Source of the DNA: Paenibacillus rhizosphaerae
Lineage (GTDB): Bacteria > Bacillota > Bacilli > Paenibacillales > Paenibacillaceae
Assembly: GCF_014192015.1 (NCBI RefSeq)
Contig: NZ_JACHXJ010000001.1
Location: 1,116,001-1,180,000 of the forward strand
Length of the DNA: 64,000 bases
Direction of reading: 5' to 3'
This document shows positions 24,309 to 33,366 of this stretch, piece by piece. The notes beneath the pieces were generated by a model. That model searched no databases, was not told the origin of the DNA, and saw only the letters and a list, made by a program, of their open reading frames with translations. The position numbers and the translations under genes were made by a program. Within the stretch, counting starts at the first letter, position 1. Each line of letters begins with the position of its first letter.

Positions 24309-25103
24309 TTAAAATACGCTCCGGACTAACCCGCCGTCGATCCGCAGCGCGGCCCCGTTGATCGCGGAGGAGAGGGGGCTGCTGATGAACGTGACGAGGT
24401 GGGCAATTTCCTCCGGCCGGATCAGCCGCTGAATGATCGAGGTCGGCCGGTTTTCCTGCATGAAACGCTGCTCAGCCTCCCGGATCGTTAACGACTCGCC
24501 CGGATACAAGGTATCGAGCATTGTCTTAACCCCCTCCGTCAGCGTAGAGCCGGGCATCACGGTATTGACCGTCACGTTCGTCCCTTTGGTCAGCTCGGCC
24601 AGGCTGCGGGAGATCGACAGCTGCATCGTCTTGGTGGCGCTGTAATGCGCCATCTCCTGCGACGGCATGACGGCGGCTTCGCTGGCGATAAAAATAATTC
24701 TTCCGCGGTCCTGCTGCAACATGCGTTTCAGGTAATGCCGGCTCAAGCGGACACCGCTCATAATGTTGACCTCAAAGAAGCGGAACCATTCCTCATCCGG
24801 GATATCGAAAAATTCAGCCGGTTCAAAAATGCCCAGATTGTTCACCACAATATCGACATCCGGATGCTGCTCCATCAAGGTGCGGCAGCCTTGTTCCGTG
24901 CCAAGATCGGCGACTGCGGGAATGAGCTCGGCGCCGGCATGCCGTCCCCGGATTTCTTCGATCGTTTCGTTGACCTTGTCTCCGCGGCGGCCGTTAATCA
25001 AAACCTTGGCTCCTTCTGCAGCCAGTGAAGAGGCGATCGCCTTGCCAATGCCGGAAGTGGAACCGGTGACAAGCGCGGTCTGTCCAGATAGCTGAAGCTC
25101 CAT
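24309..25103 (-). CDS. Short-chain dehydrogenase/reductase
   Basis: A 264-residue classical SDR. The cofactor motif is ALVTGSTSGIGKAIASSLAA, the NNLG segment is VVNNLGIFEPAEF, and catalysis uses IIFIASEAAVMPSQ with YSATK. The start is MELQLSGQ at 25103 with AAGGAGG eight bases upstream; an in-frame ATG 30 bases earlier precedes that site. It faces the NAT gene and ends at the shared terminator. The substrate is unknown. Confidence 0.9.
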   Translation of the reverse strand: MELQLSGQTALVTGSTSGIGKAIASSLAAEGAKVLINGRRGDKVNETIEEIRGRHAGAELIPAVADLGTEQGCRTLMEQHPDVDIVVNNLGIFEPAEFFDIPDEEWFRFFEVNIMSGVRLSRHYLKRMLQQDRGRIIFIASEAAVMPSQEMAHYSATKTMQLSISRSLAELTKGTNVTVNTVMPGSTLTEGVKTMLDTLYPGESLTIREAEQRFMQENRPTSIIQRLIRPEEIAHLVTFISSPLSSAINGAALRIDGGLVRSVF

Positions 25104-25443
25104 AATGATACCCTCCTTCATCAGAATCCCCAAATAGGATCCCTACAACTTGTCCTTTTATACCACTATGTTCCAGTTTTTGATTCAACGTGTCAAGCCC
25201 GACGCATCGTCGAAAAGATCAAAAGTTTCGAACATCCGTCCCTTCCAGCCGCAGCAGGGGCGGTGTCTTCGCTTGTTCAGATTTATTTCTAGCAAAATGG
25301 CTTGCTTGATCTATGAAAAATGGGTCGCGTACCAGGAACACATCATACGTGAGCTTACTATATATATCAATGTCAGATAGAAGCGTTCTGACAGACTACG
25401 GTTTACTCAGAAAGGAGAATCCGCCATTTTCAGATTAACCGAC
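25104..25443. other. Intergenic region between divergent SDR and CPBP genes
   Basis: No supported gene. A plus-strand open frame at 25150-25380 has no ribosome site and no family resemblance. AAAGGAG at 25411-25417 belongs to the CPBP gene downstream. Confidence 0.4.
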
Positions 25444-26361
25444 ATGTCCCGCAGGAACGCATTATTATTGCGGTTCTTCCGCGATCATGAGGGCAGAATC
25501 CGGCTGTTCTGGCGTATTGTGCTCGGCTGGCTTGCATTTGTCGCCGGGCTGGGCTTAGCCGTAACCGCTGCGACGGCTGCAGGCGCTTATGGTTTTCCCA
25601 CCTTGGGCCTGCAGGTCATTCTAGCCGTCGTGACCACAGGCGTAAGCGTGCCCCTGATTTATTTGTTGAGGCGATATGCCGACAGGCGGCCATGGAGCGG
25701 CCTGGGACTGAGCTCTCCGCCGTCCGGTCTGCCGTACTTTCTCCTCGGAGCAGGTTTCATGGCGCTCCTTGCCGCAGCCTCCCTGCTGATCGGCAGCGCA
25801 TTAGGCTGGCTCGAAGTCGTCGCTCTGCATCTTCCTGTACCTACGCTGTTCGTGATGTTGATCAATACGGCCATCGCTTTTTTCTATGAGGCTTTTCCCG
25901 AAGAGATTTCCTTCCGCGGCTATTTGTTCCGCAATCTGAACACGCGGTTTCCGCTCTGGCTTGCCCTGCTGCTTCAGGTCGCCCTGTTTGTGCTCGCGCC
26001 GGTGGCTCTCACCGCATTCATGGTAGCTGCAGGGATCGCCACATGGGATCAAGTTACAGCCGACTATATCATCAACTTGATTGCCTTCGGCACGCTGCTG
26101 CAAATGTGCCGTATTCTATCGGGCAATCTGTGGATGAACATCGGCTTCCACGTGGCATGGCTCGAAATGGTCCGATACGTCGTCGTGCCGTCCTCTTCTG
26201 CGCTCATCGAAGTGCAGTACAACTCTCCGCTCGGCGCATACCTGGTCAATATCGGCTCGGTCGTCATTGGCATCATCGTGCTGCTTACTTGGTCGCTCCG
26301 CAGGAAAAACCGGGTGGACTGGAACCGGATTGAGCCGGAAGACGTTAAGCAGGCGGGGTAA
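25444..26361 (+). CDS. CPBP-family intramembrane metalloprotease
   Basis: A 305-residue protein with about eight membrane helices and the CPBP (CAAX-protease/bacteriocin-processing) motifs: EAFPEEISFRGYLFRNL with EExxxR, and NIGFHVAWLEMVRY with the second metal-site His. These act in membrane protein processing or immunity. The first ATG is 25444, but AAAGGAG (25411-25417) is 26 bases away, while an in-frame ATT at 25426 lies eight bases from it; the start is therefore uncertain by six codons. Confidence 0.85.
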   Translation: MSRRNALLLRFFRDHEGRIRLFWRIVLGWLAFVAGLGLAVTAATAAGAYGFPTLGLQVILAVVTTGVSVPLIYLLRRYADRRPWSGLGLSSPPSGLPYFLLGAGFMALLAAASLLIGSALGWLEVVALHLPVPTLFVMLINTAIAFFYEAFPEEISFRGYLFRNLNTRFPLWLALLLQVALFVLAPVALTAFMVAAGIATWDQVTADYIINLIAFGTLLQMCRILSGNLWMNIGFHVAWLEMVRYVVVPSSSALIEVQYNSPLGAYLVNIGSVVIGIIVLLTWSLRRKNRVDWNRIEPEDVKQAG

Positions 26362-26397
26362 GAATAAGCATAATCCGATAAAGAAAGATCGAATGAG

Positions 26398-26421
26398 GCG
26401 GGCTCTATGGGAGCCCGCTTT
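26398..26421 (+). terminator. Probable weak terminator after the CPBP gene
   Basis: GCGGGCTC and GAGCCCGC perfect 8-bp stem with a five-base loop, but only three T follow. Confidence 0.45.
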
Positions 26422-26600
26422 CAACGTCTGCGCAGGGAGGTGTAGACGTGCGGTATTGTGAGCAATCCGGGGGAATGGCGGGCTGGGAGGATTCCGGGCA
26501 TGGTTTTCCTGTACATTTCCACCGTTTTCCTGCCTTGTGCGCTCCTTTTGGCTGAGAATATAATCAGCTTATTACACGACATATCGAAGAAGGAGAAGTC

Positions 26601-27995
26601 ATGGGAATATGGGTGCGTGAACGGTCGTTTTACAGCATGTTTTTCCGGTTAACCGTACTGATCGGACTGCAGAATATCATTACGCTTGGCGTCAACTTGT
26701 CGGATAACCTGCTGCTAGGGGGATACAGTGAATCCGCGCTGTCCGGGGTTGCGCTGGCCAACCAGATCCAGTTTATTTTGCATATGCTGGTCATGGGCGC
26801 GGCCGAAGGGCTGGTCATTCTGTCCTCCCGGAATTGGGGCGCCAAAAATATAGACGCCATCAAACGGGCCTCCAGCATCGGGATGCGGATCGCCCTGGCT
26901 GTAAGCGTGATCATGTGGGCGGTCGTTTTTTTCTTCCCCCACGGCTGCCTGTCGCTGTTTACGAACGAGCAGAACGTGATAATCGAAGGGGCGAAGTATT
27001 TAAAGATCATTTGTTTTTCGTACATATTTTTTGCGGTGACCAACATTTTGCTGGCGGCGCTCCGCAGCGTCGAGGTCGTGCGGATCGGCTTTCTCGTTTC
27101 GCTGTCCACCTTGATCATTAATGTGTGCCTGAATTACCTGCTGATTTACGGACACCTGGGCTTCCCGCGCCTTGGGGTGAGCGGTTCGGCCATCGCCACA
27201 CTGAGCGCAAGGGTGATCGAATGCGTGATCGTCCTCACCTTCGTGAAGAAGTTCGATCAGCGGATCCGCTTTAAGCTGAAAGATTTTTACAGCATCGACA
27301 TGTCTTTATTCAAGCAGTATCTGCGGATCGGTTCGCCCGTGCTGATGGCCAACCTGCTGTGGGCCGTATCGATGGGCGCCCAGACTGCTATCCTGGGGCA
27401 TATGGGCGAGGCGGCGATCGCTGCCAACAGCGTGGCGAATACGATTTTTCAGCTGGTCACAGTCATTACTTACGCTTCGGCCAGCGCGACGGCGGTCATC
27501 ATCGGCAAGACGATCGGGGAAGGGAATACGGGAAAGGTCATTTCCTACAGCAAAACGCTGCAGCTGCTGTACTTGATCATCGGCGTACTGACCGCGGTGC
27601 TGCTGTTTGCCGTGAAGGGCGTCGTCCTCGATTTGTACGCGATTTCGGAGAGTGCCAAAACGCTGGCTCTGCAGTTTATGACCATTCTGTCGGTGACGGT
27701 CGTCGGTACGGCATACCAGATGCCAGCCTTGACCGGCATTGTGCGCAGCGGAGGAGACACCAAGTTTGTGCTGTATAACGATTTTATTTTCATGTGGCTG
27801 ATCGTGCTGCCGGCTTCGGCGCTGTGCGCGTTCGTGTTTGACCTGTCGCCGGTCATTACATTCATGTGCCTCAAATGCGATCAAATCCTAAAATGCTTTG
27901 TCGCGATCGTAAAAGTGAACAGGTACCGCTGGATCCGGGTGTTCGACGAGCGGGGCGGCAAGTCCCAGGACGCCGGCGGCAATGTCGCGACCTGA
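26601..27995 (+). CDS. MATE-family efflux transporter
   Basis: A 464-residue protein with twelve predicted membrane helices in two MatE halves. QNIITLGVNLSDNLLLGGYS and SALSGVALANQIQFILHMLV mark the first half; LMANLLWAVSMGAQTAILGH with GEAAIAANSVANTIFQLV marks the second. These are Na+- or H+-driven exporters of organic cations and drugs. GAAGGAGAAG precedes the ATG at 26601. It is followed by the thioredoxin-reductase-like gene after 55 bases, possibly in one transcript. Confidence 0.93.
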   Translation: MGIWVRERSFYSMFFRLTVLIGLQNIITLGVNLSDNLLLGGYSESALSGVALANQIQFILHMLVMGAAEGLVILSSRNWGAKNIDAIKRASSIGMRIALAVSVIMWAVVFFFPHGCLSLFTNEQNVIIEGAKYLKIICFSYIFFAVTNILLAALRSVEVVRIGFLVSLSTLIINVCLNYLLIYGHLGFPRLGVSGSAIATLSARVIECVIVLTFVKKFDQRIRFKLKDFYSIDMSLFKQYLRIGSPVLMANLLWAVSMGAQTAILGHMGEAAIAANSVANTIFQLVTVITYASASATAVIIGKTIGEGNTGKVISYSKTLQLLYLIIGVLTAVLLFAVKGVVLDLYAISESAKTLALQFMTILSVTVVGTAYQMPALTGIVRSGGDTKFVLYNDFIFMWLIVLPASALCAFVFDLSPVITFMCLKCDQILKCFVAIVKVNRYRWIRVFDERGGKSQDAGGNVAT

Positions 27996-28050
27996 TGCAG
28001 GGTATCACCATCCGTCAGCGGCCCTAATGGGGAAGGAGGATTCGCTTAAG

Positions 28051-28950
28051 ATGATATGGGACTGCGCGATTATCGGCGGAGGACCCGCCGGACTGAATGC
28101 CGCTTTGGTGCTGGGGCGCTCCCGCAGGACGGCGGCGCTGATCGATAATGACCAGCCGCGAAACCGGGTCACGCTGGTATCGCATGGCTATCTGACGCGG
28201 GACGGCGTCCGCCCCGAACAATTCCGAAACTTGGCTTATGAGGAGATCGGGAGATATTCGACTGTTCGCCGGTTCAGGGCGACGGCACTCGAGGTGAGCC
28301 CCTCCCGCGGTGCTTTCCGCGTGATCACTTCGATGCGGGAAGAAGTGTGGGCCAGAACGCTGATTCTGGCTACCGGGCTGCACGAAACGCTGCCCCGGAT
28401 TCCCGGTGTAGAGCCATTGTATGGAAAAAGCATCTTTAATTGCGTTTACTGCGACGGCTACGAGCTGCAGGACCGGCCGTTGTTTGTGCTGTCGGAGCAG
28501 CCGGGACTGTATCACTTCGTCAAGACGGTACATCATTGGAGCCGGGATCTAATCGTACTGACGAACGGCAAGCCTGTTCTGACGTCCGTGGAAAAGGAAA
28601 AACTCCGGGTCAAGGGCGTGCCGGTCGTGGAGGAGCCGATTCATTCGTTCCGGGGAGACGAGGGGCGGTTAACTGAAGTTGTCTTTCACAGCGGTGCCTT
28701 TGTACAACGGACCGGAGGCTTCATTGTACCCCATTGGTCGCAGAAGGCTCCCTTTGCGGCACAGCTGGGCTGCCAGCCCGACGGGGCGGGCGGCATTGCC
28801 GTGGATGAACTAGGCAGAACGAGCGTGAAGGGTGTGTACGCCGCCGGCGATACAGCCCGCTTCGGGCCTTCGCAGCTGATCATTGCTGCAGGACAGGGGA
28901 GCAAAGCCGCGATGGCAGTGAATGCGGATCTGATCGATGAGGAGTTTTGA
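28051..28950 (+). CDS. Thioredoxin-reductase-like NAD(P)/FAD oxidoreductase
   Basis: A 299-residue flavoprotein with FAD motif CAIIGGGPAGLNAALVLGRS, redox pair FNCVYCDGYEL (CVYC) and C-terminal FAD motif TSVKGVYAAGDTARFGPSQL. The NADPH-binding GxGxxG is weak (LFVLSEQPGLYH), unlike true TrxB, so it may use another reductant, as the FFTR-type and similar groups do. The start is 28051, with GGAAGGAGG about 11 bases upstream. It is soon followed by a terminator. Confidence 0.87.
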   Translation: MIWDCAIIGGGPAGLNAALVLGRSRRTAALIDNDQPRNRVTLVSHGYLTRDGVRPEQFRNLAYEEIGRYSTVRRFRATALEVSPSRGAFRVITSMREEVWARTLILATGLHETLPRIPGVEPLYGKSIFNCVYCDGYELQDRPLFVLSEQPGLYHFVKTVHHWSRDLIVLTNGKPVLTSVEKEKLRVKGVPVVEEPIHSFRGDEGRLTEVVFHSGAFVQRTGGFIVPHWSQKAPFAAQLGCQPDGAGGIAVDELGRTSVKGVYAAGDTARFGPSQLIIAAGQGSKAAMAVNADLIDEEF

Positions 28951-29015
28951 TACGAATGATGCTCGCTGTAGAACCAATCACAGCATGTATTAAATCGTAT
29001 CGTATAAGTACCGCG

Positions 29016-29057
29016 GGCCATATTTCCGGTTTCTACTTGGGAATATGGCCTTTTTTT
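29016..29057 (+). terminator. Terminator after the thioredoxin-reductase-like gene
   Basis: GGCCATATTTCC and GGGAATATGGCC stem followed by seven T. It lies against the 3' end of the convergent lipoprotein pseudogene. Confidence 0.82.
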
Positions 29058-29748
29058 AGTAGGGATGTTCCACCCGACCAAGCAATTGATCCGCCACCCT
29101 TCGCTCGTCCACTGACAGGTCGCCGGTTTGTTTCAACTGCTCCAATTTCGCCTTGACCTGGGCGGTATCCTGATAGCTCAATCCATACGTCAGATGGGAT
29201 ACTACGGACTCCATTTCGGATGGAGTTTCCAATCCTGCTAGTGCTTCAATGAACTTGGACGGTTCCCGCGTGTACAGTTCAGCCAGGATGGCGTCGTAAC
29301 TCTCGGTAAGCGCGCCATCCGTGCCGTTCTCCCCCCTGATGATATCAGGATAATCTCCGACTGCGATCATATCTGCGTGGTTATAAAGATACTCAACGGT
29401 CTCAAGCGACTGATGGCTGCTGATTTGGTTATACTCATTCCAATCGACACCCGCAATTTGGCGCATCATTTGAGCCACTTTCTCTTCATCGCTGATGCCT
29501 ATCCGGGAATAGATTTCATACAGCGCTTTTTCCGCGGAGATCTTTCCCCCTCCTTTGGGAGTGACGGCTGCTTGTGAGGAACCGTCCGTCCCGGATGGGC
29601 CGGCCGAATCGGCGGTATGCTGCTTCGAAGTGTTTGAGCTTGGCGCAGACCCTTAAGTGACGTCATTTGAATCTGAAGAATCGGTACAGGCGCTGAGCAA
29701 GCCGCACAGAATGGCTCCCATGACAAACAACGCAAATATATGCTTCAT
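29056..29748 (-). pseudogene. Secreted lipoprotein interrupted by TAA at codon 32
   Basis: Read on the minus strand from ATG 29748: MKHIFALFVMGAILCGLLSA then C gives a clear lipoprotein signal with lipobox LLSAC, followed by TDSSDSNDVT, an in-frame TAA at 29653-29655, then GSAPSSNTSKQHTADSAG and a normal Ser/Thr-rich linker. From SAEKALYEIYSRIGISDEEK the frame continues for 150 residues of helical domain to the stop at 29056. The frame is intact apart from one stop codon, so a recent nonsense mutation is likely. I do not recognise the domain. Confidence 0.8.
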
Positions 29749-29868
29749 CAGAAATTTCAACCCTTTCATGTATATCTGGATATATTTCCCAGACGGTTTA
29801 AGTAGAAAAAGGCTGCTCAAAGGATATTCCCGATTCTTTATAAAATTTGACTATATTTATTTTTGGCG

Positions 29869-29897
29869 TTGAGGCACTCGTAATTCTCTGCTACAAT
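29869..29897 (+). promoter_or_regulatory. Promoter of the serine-hydrolase leader
   Basis: TTGAGG, 17 bases, TACAAT: four and five of six consensus positions with ideal spacing. Transcription from about 29904 gives a 185-base leader before the hydrolase start. Confidence 0.72.
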
Positions 29898-29923
29898 TCC
29901 AAGCAGAAAGGCGGTCGATCTCG

Positions 29924-29977
29924 ATGGCAAATCAATTTGCCAGTATGCCAAGCGGCTCATGCAAAGCCTATTCATAG
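29924..29977 (+). CDS. Possible leader peptide (17 aa)
   Basis: ATG at 29924 with AAAGGCGG nine to ten bases upstream opens a 17-codon frame, MANQFASMPSGSCKAYS, ending in TAG exactly where the next structural element begins. A perfect GGCAAAT-CA-ATTTGCC repeat (29926-29941) lies in its first codons. It covers the first arm of the leader's main hairpin, the layout of a translation-sensing attenuator. Confidence 0.4.
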   Translation: MANQFASMPSGSCKAYS

Positions 29978-30078
29978 GGCGAACCTTTGCATGGGCGGAC
30001 GATAAGTTGAACAGTTCGCCCTCAGGACGTTTTATTGGATGGGCTTTGCACCTTATTTTTTCATTTTAAATAATAAGG
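29956..30078 (+). promoter_or_regulatory. Structured leader with alternative pairings and sequestered ribosome site
   Basis: Four pairings can be traced. CTCATGCAAAG (29956-29966) pairs with CTTTGCATGGG (29985-29995). Its loop contains GGGCGAAC (29977-29984), complementary to GTTCGCCC (30014-30021), giving a pseudoknot or a competing stem. GCAAAGCC (29961-29968) can instead pair with GGCTTTGC (30042-30049). CCTTATT (30051-30057) pairs with AATAAGG (30072-30078), covering the hydrolase ribosome site. It matches no riboswitch class I can name. Confidence 0.5.
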
Positions 30079-30090
30079 GAGTTGAATGCA

Positions 30091-31239
30091 TTGACCAATC
30101 CATTGATAAACAAACGGCAGCATCTCATAAATCTTCAAACCCAGGTCCAGCGGCTGCTGGATGAACTTGCGAAAGACGATATCGGTGCAGGATTCCAAGC
30201 AGCAACCTACTGGCACGGTGAACTGGTCGTGAATGCTTTTTCAGGCAGCGCCGATGCCTTAGGACATAACCCCGTCCATCCGGATACGCTCTTCGTGATG
30301 CAGTCCTGTTCCAAAGGTGTGATTTCCACTGCGATTCATATTCTCGCCGAGCAGGGCAAGCTGGGGTATGATGAGCGGATTTCTCATTACTGGCCCGAGT
30401 TCGGAGCGAATGGGAAGGAAGAGATTACGCTTCGTCAGGTTCTGACTCATACGGCAGGCGTTCCTTTGATGCCTGCGCACGCGGATATGGAGCTGGTGAC
30501 CAACTGGCAGGCGATGGTATACGAGATGGAACAGTTACAACCCATCTGGGAACCTGGAATCAAGGCGGGTTATCACGGTTTGACCTTTGGATGGATTTTA
30601 GGGGAAACGGCTGCCAGAGCGGATGGCCGGGCGATTGGCCAGATCGTTCAGGACGAGATCTGCAAGCCACTAGGAATGGACAGGGAGCTGTACTTAGGGG
30701 CCACAGCGGAAACCCGGATCGCCGAAATTAGCGGCGAAGCCGTACCTATTGCTTCCATGCCCGATGAGATGCTGTTCAAGCGGGTGCTGCCTCCGGCCCT
30801 GGTTCCGGTTGCCAATCCGGAGTGGAACTCGGCTTGCTTCCATTCAGCAGCCGTACCAGCCGTCAATGCCGTCGCAAATGCTCAGGCTTTAGCGCGCATG
30901 TATGCTTCACTGATTGGCGAGGGCGTGGACGGCAGACGCCTGCTCAAGCCGGCCACCATAGCCGAAGCAGCGCGGCTGCAATTTGAAGGGATCGACGAAG
31001 TTGCGCTCGCTCCTGTTCGGTTGGGGCTGGGCTACTCGCTTAGCCAAGACGGTGATGTCATGGGCGGCAGCCGGGCGGCTTTCGGTTATGCCGGATTGGG
31101 CGGTATGATCGGATACGCCGATCCGTCGAACGGCCTTGCCGTTGCAGTACTGTGCAACAGGATGAAAGTTGGCCGGGGAGACCGTTCACCGGATCGGCTG
31201 GTAACGGATCTGATTCGCGAGAAACTGTGTCACAGGTAA
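30091..31239 (+). CDS. Serine hydrolase, beta-lactamase class C/EstB-like
   Basis: A 382-residue cytosolic-looking protein (no signal peptide) of the beta-lactamase-related family. The catalytic motif SCSKG (SxxK) follows TLFVMQ, the second motif is YHGLTFGWILGE (Tyr in place of YxN), and GYAGLGGMIGYADPSNGLAV provides the last strand. Such enzymes are mostly esterases or peptidases rather than true beta-lactamases. I place the start at TTG 30091, nine bases after AAGGGAG; TTG 30082 directly abuts that site. A long structured leader precedes it. Confidence 0.88.
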   Translation: MTNPLINKRQHLINLQTQVQRLLDELAKDDIGAGFQAATYWHGELVVNAFSGSADALGHNPVHPDTLFVMQSCSKGVISTAIHILAEQGKLGYDERISHYWPEFGANGKEEITLRQVLTHTAGVPLMPAHADMELVTNWQAMVYEMEQLQPIWEPGIKAGYHGLTFGWILGETAARADGRAIGQIVQDEICKPLGMDRELYLGATAETRIAEISGEAVPIASMPDEMLFKRVLPPALVPVANPEWNSACFHSAAVPAVNAVANAQALARMYASLIGEGVDGRRLLKPATIAEAARLQFEGIDEVALAPVRLGLGYSLSQDGDVMGGSRAAFGYAGLGGMIGYADPSNGLAVAVLCNRMKVGRGDRSPDRLVTDLIREKLCHR

Positions 31240-31261
31240 ATTGAATTTTTGCTACATTCGA

Positions 31262-31297
31262 AAGGCCCGTCTCAATAGCAGCCGGGCCTGTTTTTTT
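31262..31297 (+). terminator. Terminator after the serine hydrolase
   Basis: AGGCCCG and CGGGCCT stem with 13-base loop, followed by G and seven T. Confidence 0.82.
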
Positions 31298-31342
31298 ATT
31301 CTCGAACGGCGGTTTCAAGATGAATAAGCGGCCAAAAACACT

Positions 31343-31410
31343 TTATCAGCAAACCTGATAAAACCTATAAGATCATTCTAATTGACCGTTCCCCCCTGCT
31401 GTGATAGGTT
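31343..31410 (+). promoter_or_regulatory. cysJI promoter with upstream inverted repeat
   Basis: TTGACC (31382-31387), 17 bases, TAGGTT (31405-31410). Twenty bases upstream of the -35 lies the perfect repeat TTATCAG-caaac-CTGATAA (31343-31361), correctly placed for a LysR-type activator. In B. subtilis cysJI is activated by CysL, so a CysL-like site is a fair inference. Confidence 0.6.
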
Positions 31411-31478
31411 CAAGAGAGAAAATATGAGTAATCTACTAGGAATTATCACTAATGCATGCTACGCGAGGTGGATATTTG

Positions 31479-33329
31479 TTGGAACTTCAAGTAACGAACA
31501 GCCCTTTTAACCAAGAGCAGGTCGAGCTGCTCAACCGTCTGCTGCCCACATTAACCGATGCCCAGCGCATCTGGTTGAGCGGATATATCGCAGCTGCCGC
31601 CGTAACGGGAAGTGCTGTGCTGGGAACGCCCCCCATTGCGGCTGCCGTAAATGCGCCGGCTGCGTCTCCGGCAAGCACTGCACCGGCTGCACCGAAAGAG
31701 GTTACCGTCCTGTACGGATCGCAGACCGGCAATTGCGGATCGCTGGCTAAGAAGGTGACCAAGAGACTGCAGGATCAGGGCTTTGAGGTCAAGGTTTCTT
31801 CGATGAGCGATTTTAAACCGAACGGATTGAAAAAGGTGGAGAACCTGCTGATTCTGGTCAGCACGCATGGCGAAGGGGATCCGCCGGACAACGCCATATC
31901 CTTTTATGAGTTTCTGCACAGCAAGCGGGCTCCGCAGCTTGAAGGCATGCCGTTCTCTGTCCTGGCGCTGGGAGACACCTCTTATGAGTTCTTCTGCCAG
32001 ACAGGCAAGGATTTTGACAAGCGGCTGGAAGAGCTTGGCGGCAAGCGGCTCGTTCCGCGCGTCGATTGCGACGTGGATTTCGACGAGCCGGCGGCGGAAT
32101 GGATCAACAGCGTGGCCAGCGCGCTTGCCGAGCTTACCGGAGCCGGTGCTGCCGCGCAGGCCGTGCCTGTCACGGCAGATACGCTGCTCGAATCCACGGA
32201 ATCGGAATATTCCAGAACCAATCCGTTCCAGGCCGAAGTTCTGGAGAATATCAACCTGAACGGCCGCGGTTCCGACCGCGAAACCCGGCACTTGGAAATA
32301 TCGCTGGAGGGCTCGAATCTGGAGTATGAACCCGGGGACAGCCTGGGTATCTACCCGGAAAACCATCCGCGGCTTGTCGACGAATTGATCGAGGCGATGG
32401 GATGGTCCGGCGAAGAATCCGTACCGGTAAACAAAAACGGCGATGAGACTACGCTGCGCGAGGCGCTGCTCCACCATTATGAAATCACGGTGCTCACCAA
32501 GCCCCTGCTGGAAAAGACAGCCGCGCTCATCTCTAACGGAGCACTGAACGAACTGCTCGCATCGGGTCACGATGAGCTGAGAGCTTACATCGAGGAACGC
32601 GATCTGCTTGATCTGGTGCAGGATTATTCCTTGAAGGGCATCCCGGTCAGAGAGTTCGTAGCCATTTTGCGTAAAATTCCGGCACGTCTGTATTCGATCG
32701 CCAGCAGCCTGAAGGCGTCGCCGGACGAGGTGCATGTAACGGTCCGGACCGTCCGATACGAGAACCGCGGAAGAGAGCGGTACGGCGTCTGCTCCGTACA
32801 GCTGGCTGAACGAAGCGAGTCCGGATCGGCCTTACCGGTCTATATTCAGCATAATCCGAATTTTAAGCTTCCGCAAAATCCGGATACCCCGATCATCATG
32901 ATCGGCCCGGGTACGGGCGTCGCCCCGTTCCGCGCATTTTTGAGCGAGCGGGAAGAGACGGGAGCCGAAGGCAAGAGCTGGCTGTTCTACGGCGATCAGC
33001 ACTTCGCAACCGACTTCCTGTACCAGATCGAATGGCAGCGCTGGCTCAAGGACGGCGTCCTGAGCCGCATGGACGTGGCCTTCTCTCGGGATTCTGATCA
33101 GAAGGTTTACGTCCAGCACCGCATGCTGGAGAAGAGCCGGGAACTGTATCAGTGGCTGCAGGAAGGCGCCGTGGTATATGTGTGCGGCGACGAGAAACGA
33201 ATGGCCCATGACGTCCATTCCACGCTGATGACGATCCTTCAACAGGAAGGCGGTCTCAGTCCTGAGGAAGCTGCCGAATATATGATTCGCATGCAGCAGG
33301 AGAAACGTTACCAGCGGGATGTCTATTAA
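31479..33329 (+). CDS. cysJ: Sulfite reductase [NADPH] flavoprotein alpha subunit CysJ
   Basis: A 616-residue diflavin reductase passing electrons from NADPH through FAD and FMN to CysI. Order: flavodoxin domain (VTVLYGSQTGNCGSLAKKVT, STHGEGDPPDN, LALGDTSYEFFC), FAD-binding domain (RLYSIASSLKASPDEVHVTV, YGVCSVQLAE), NADP domain (IMIGPGTGVAPFRAFLSERE, WLFYGDQHFATDFLY) and the terminal KRYQRDVY. It starts at TTG 31479 (LELQVTNSPFNQEQ) with GAGGTGG seven bases upstream. The first gene of cysJI. Confidence 0.96.
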   Translation: MELQVTNSPFNQEQVELLNRLLPTLTDAQRIWLSGYIAAAAVTGSAVLGTPPIAAAVNAPAASPASTAPAAPKEVTVLYGSQTGNCGSLAKKVTKRLQDQGFEVKVSSMSDFKPNGLKKVENLLILVSTHGEGDPPDNAISFYEFLHSKRAPQLEGMPFSVLALGDTSYEFFCQTGKDFDKRLEELGGKRLVPRVDCDVDFDEPAAEWINSVASALAELTGAGAAAQAVPVTADTLLESTESEYSRTNPFQAEVLENINLNGRGSDRETRHLEISLEGSNLEYEPGDSLGIYPENHPRLVDELIEAMGWSGEESVPVNKNGDETTLREALLHHYEITVLTKPLLEKTAALISNGALNELLASGHDELRAYIEERDLLDLVQDYSLKGIPVREFVAILRKIPARLYSIASSLKASPDEVHVTVRTVRYENRGRERYGVCSVQLAERSESGSALPVYIQHNPNFKLPQNPDTPIIMIGPGTGVAPFRAFLSEREETGAEGKSWLFYGDQHFATDFLYQIEWQRWLKDGVLSRMDVAFSRDSDQKVYVQHRMLEKSRELYQWLQEGAVVYVCGDEKRMAHDVHSTLMTILQQEGGLSPEEAAEYMIRMQQEKRYQRDVY

Positions 33330-33366
33330 GCACATCCTATAGGCAAGCGAGAAGGAGAGAGCAAAC

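Noticed and set aside
25150-25380. 76-codon plus-strand frame between the SDR and CPBP genes
   Set aside because: No ribosome site, no family resemblance, and it occupies the divergent promoter region.
30091-31239. True class C beta-lactamase
   Set aside because: No export signal, and the second motif is not YxN; a general serine hydrolase call is safer.
31321-31478. S-box (SAM) riboswitch upstream of cysJ
   Set aside because: No SAM-I core motifs were found; the region shows a promoter and a LysR-type dyad instead.
31551-32735. 394-codon minus-strand open frame opposite cysJ
   Set aside because: Shadow frame; composition lacks domain motifs, and cysJ is certain.
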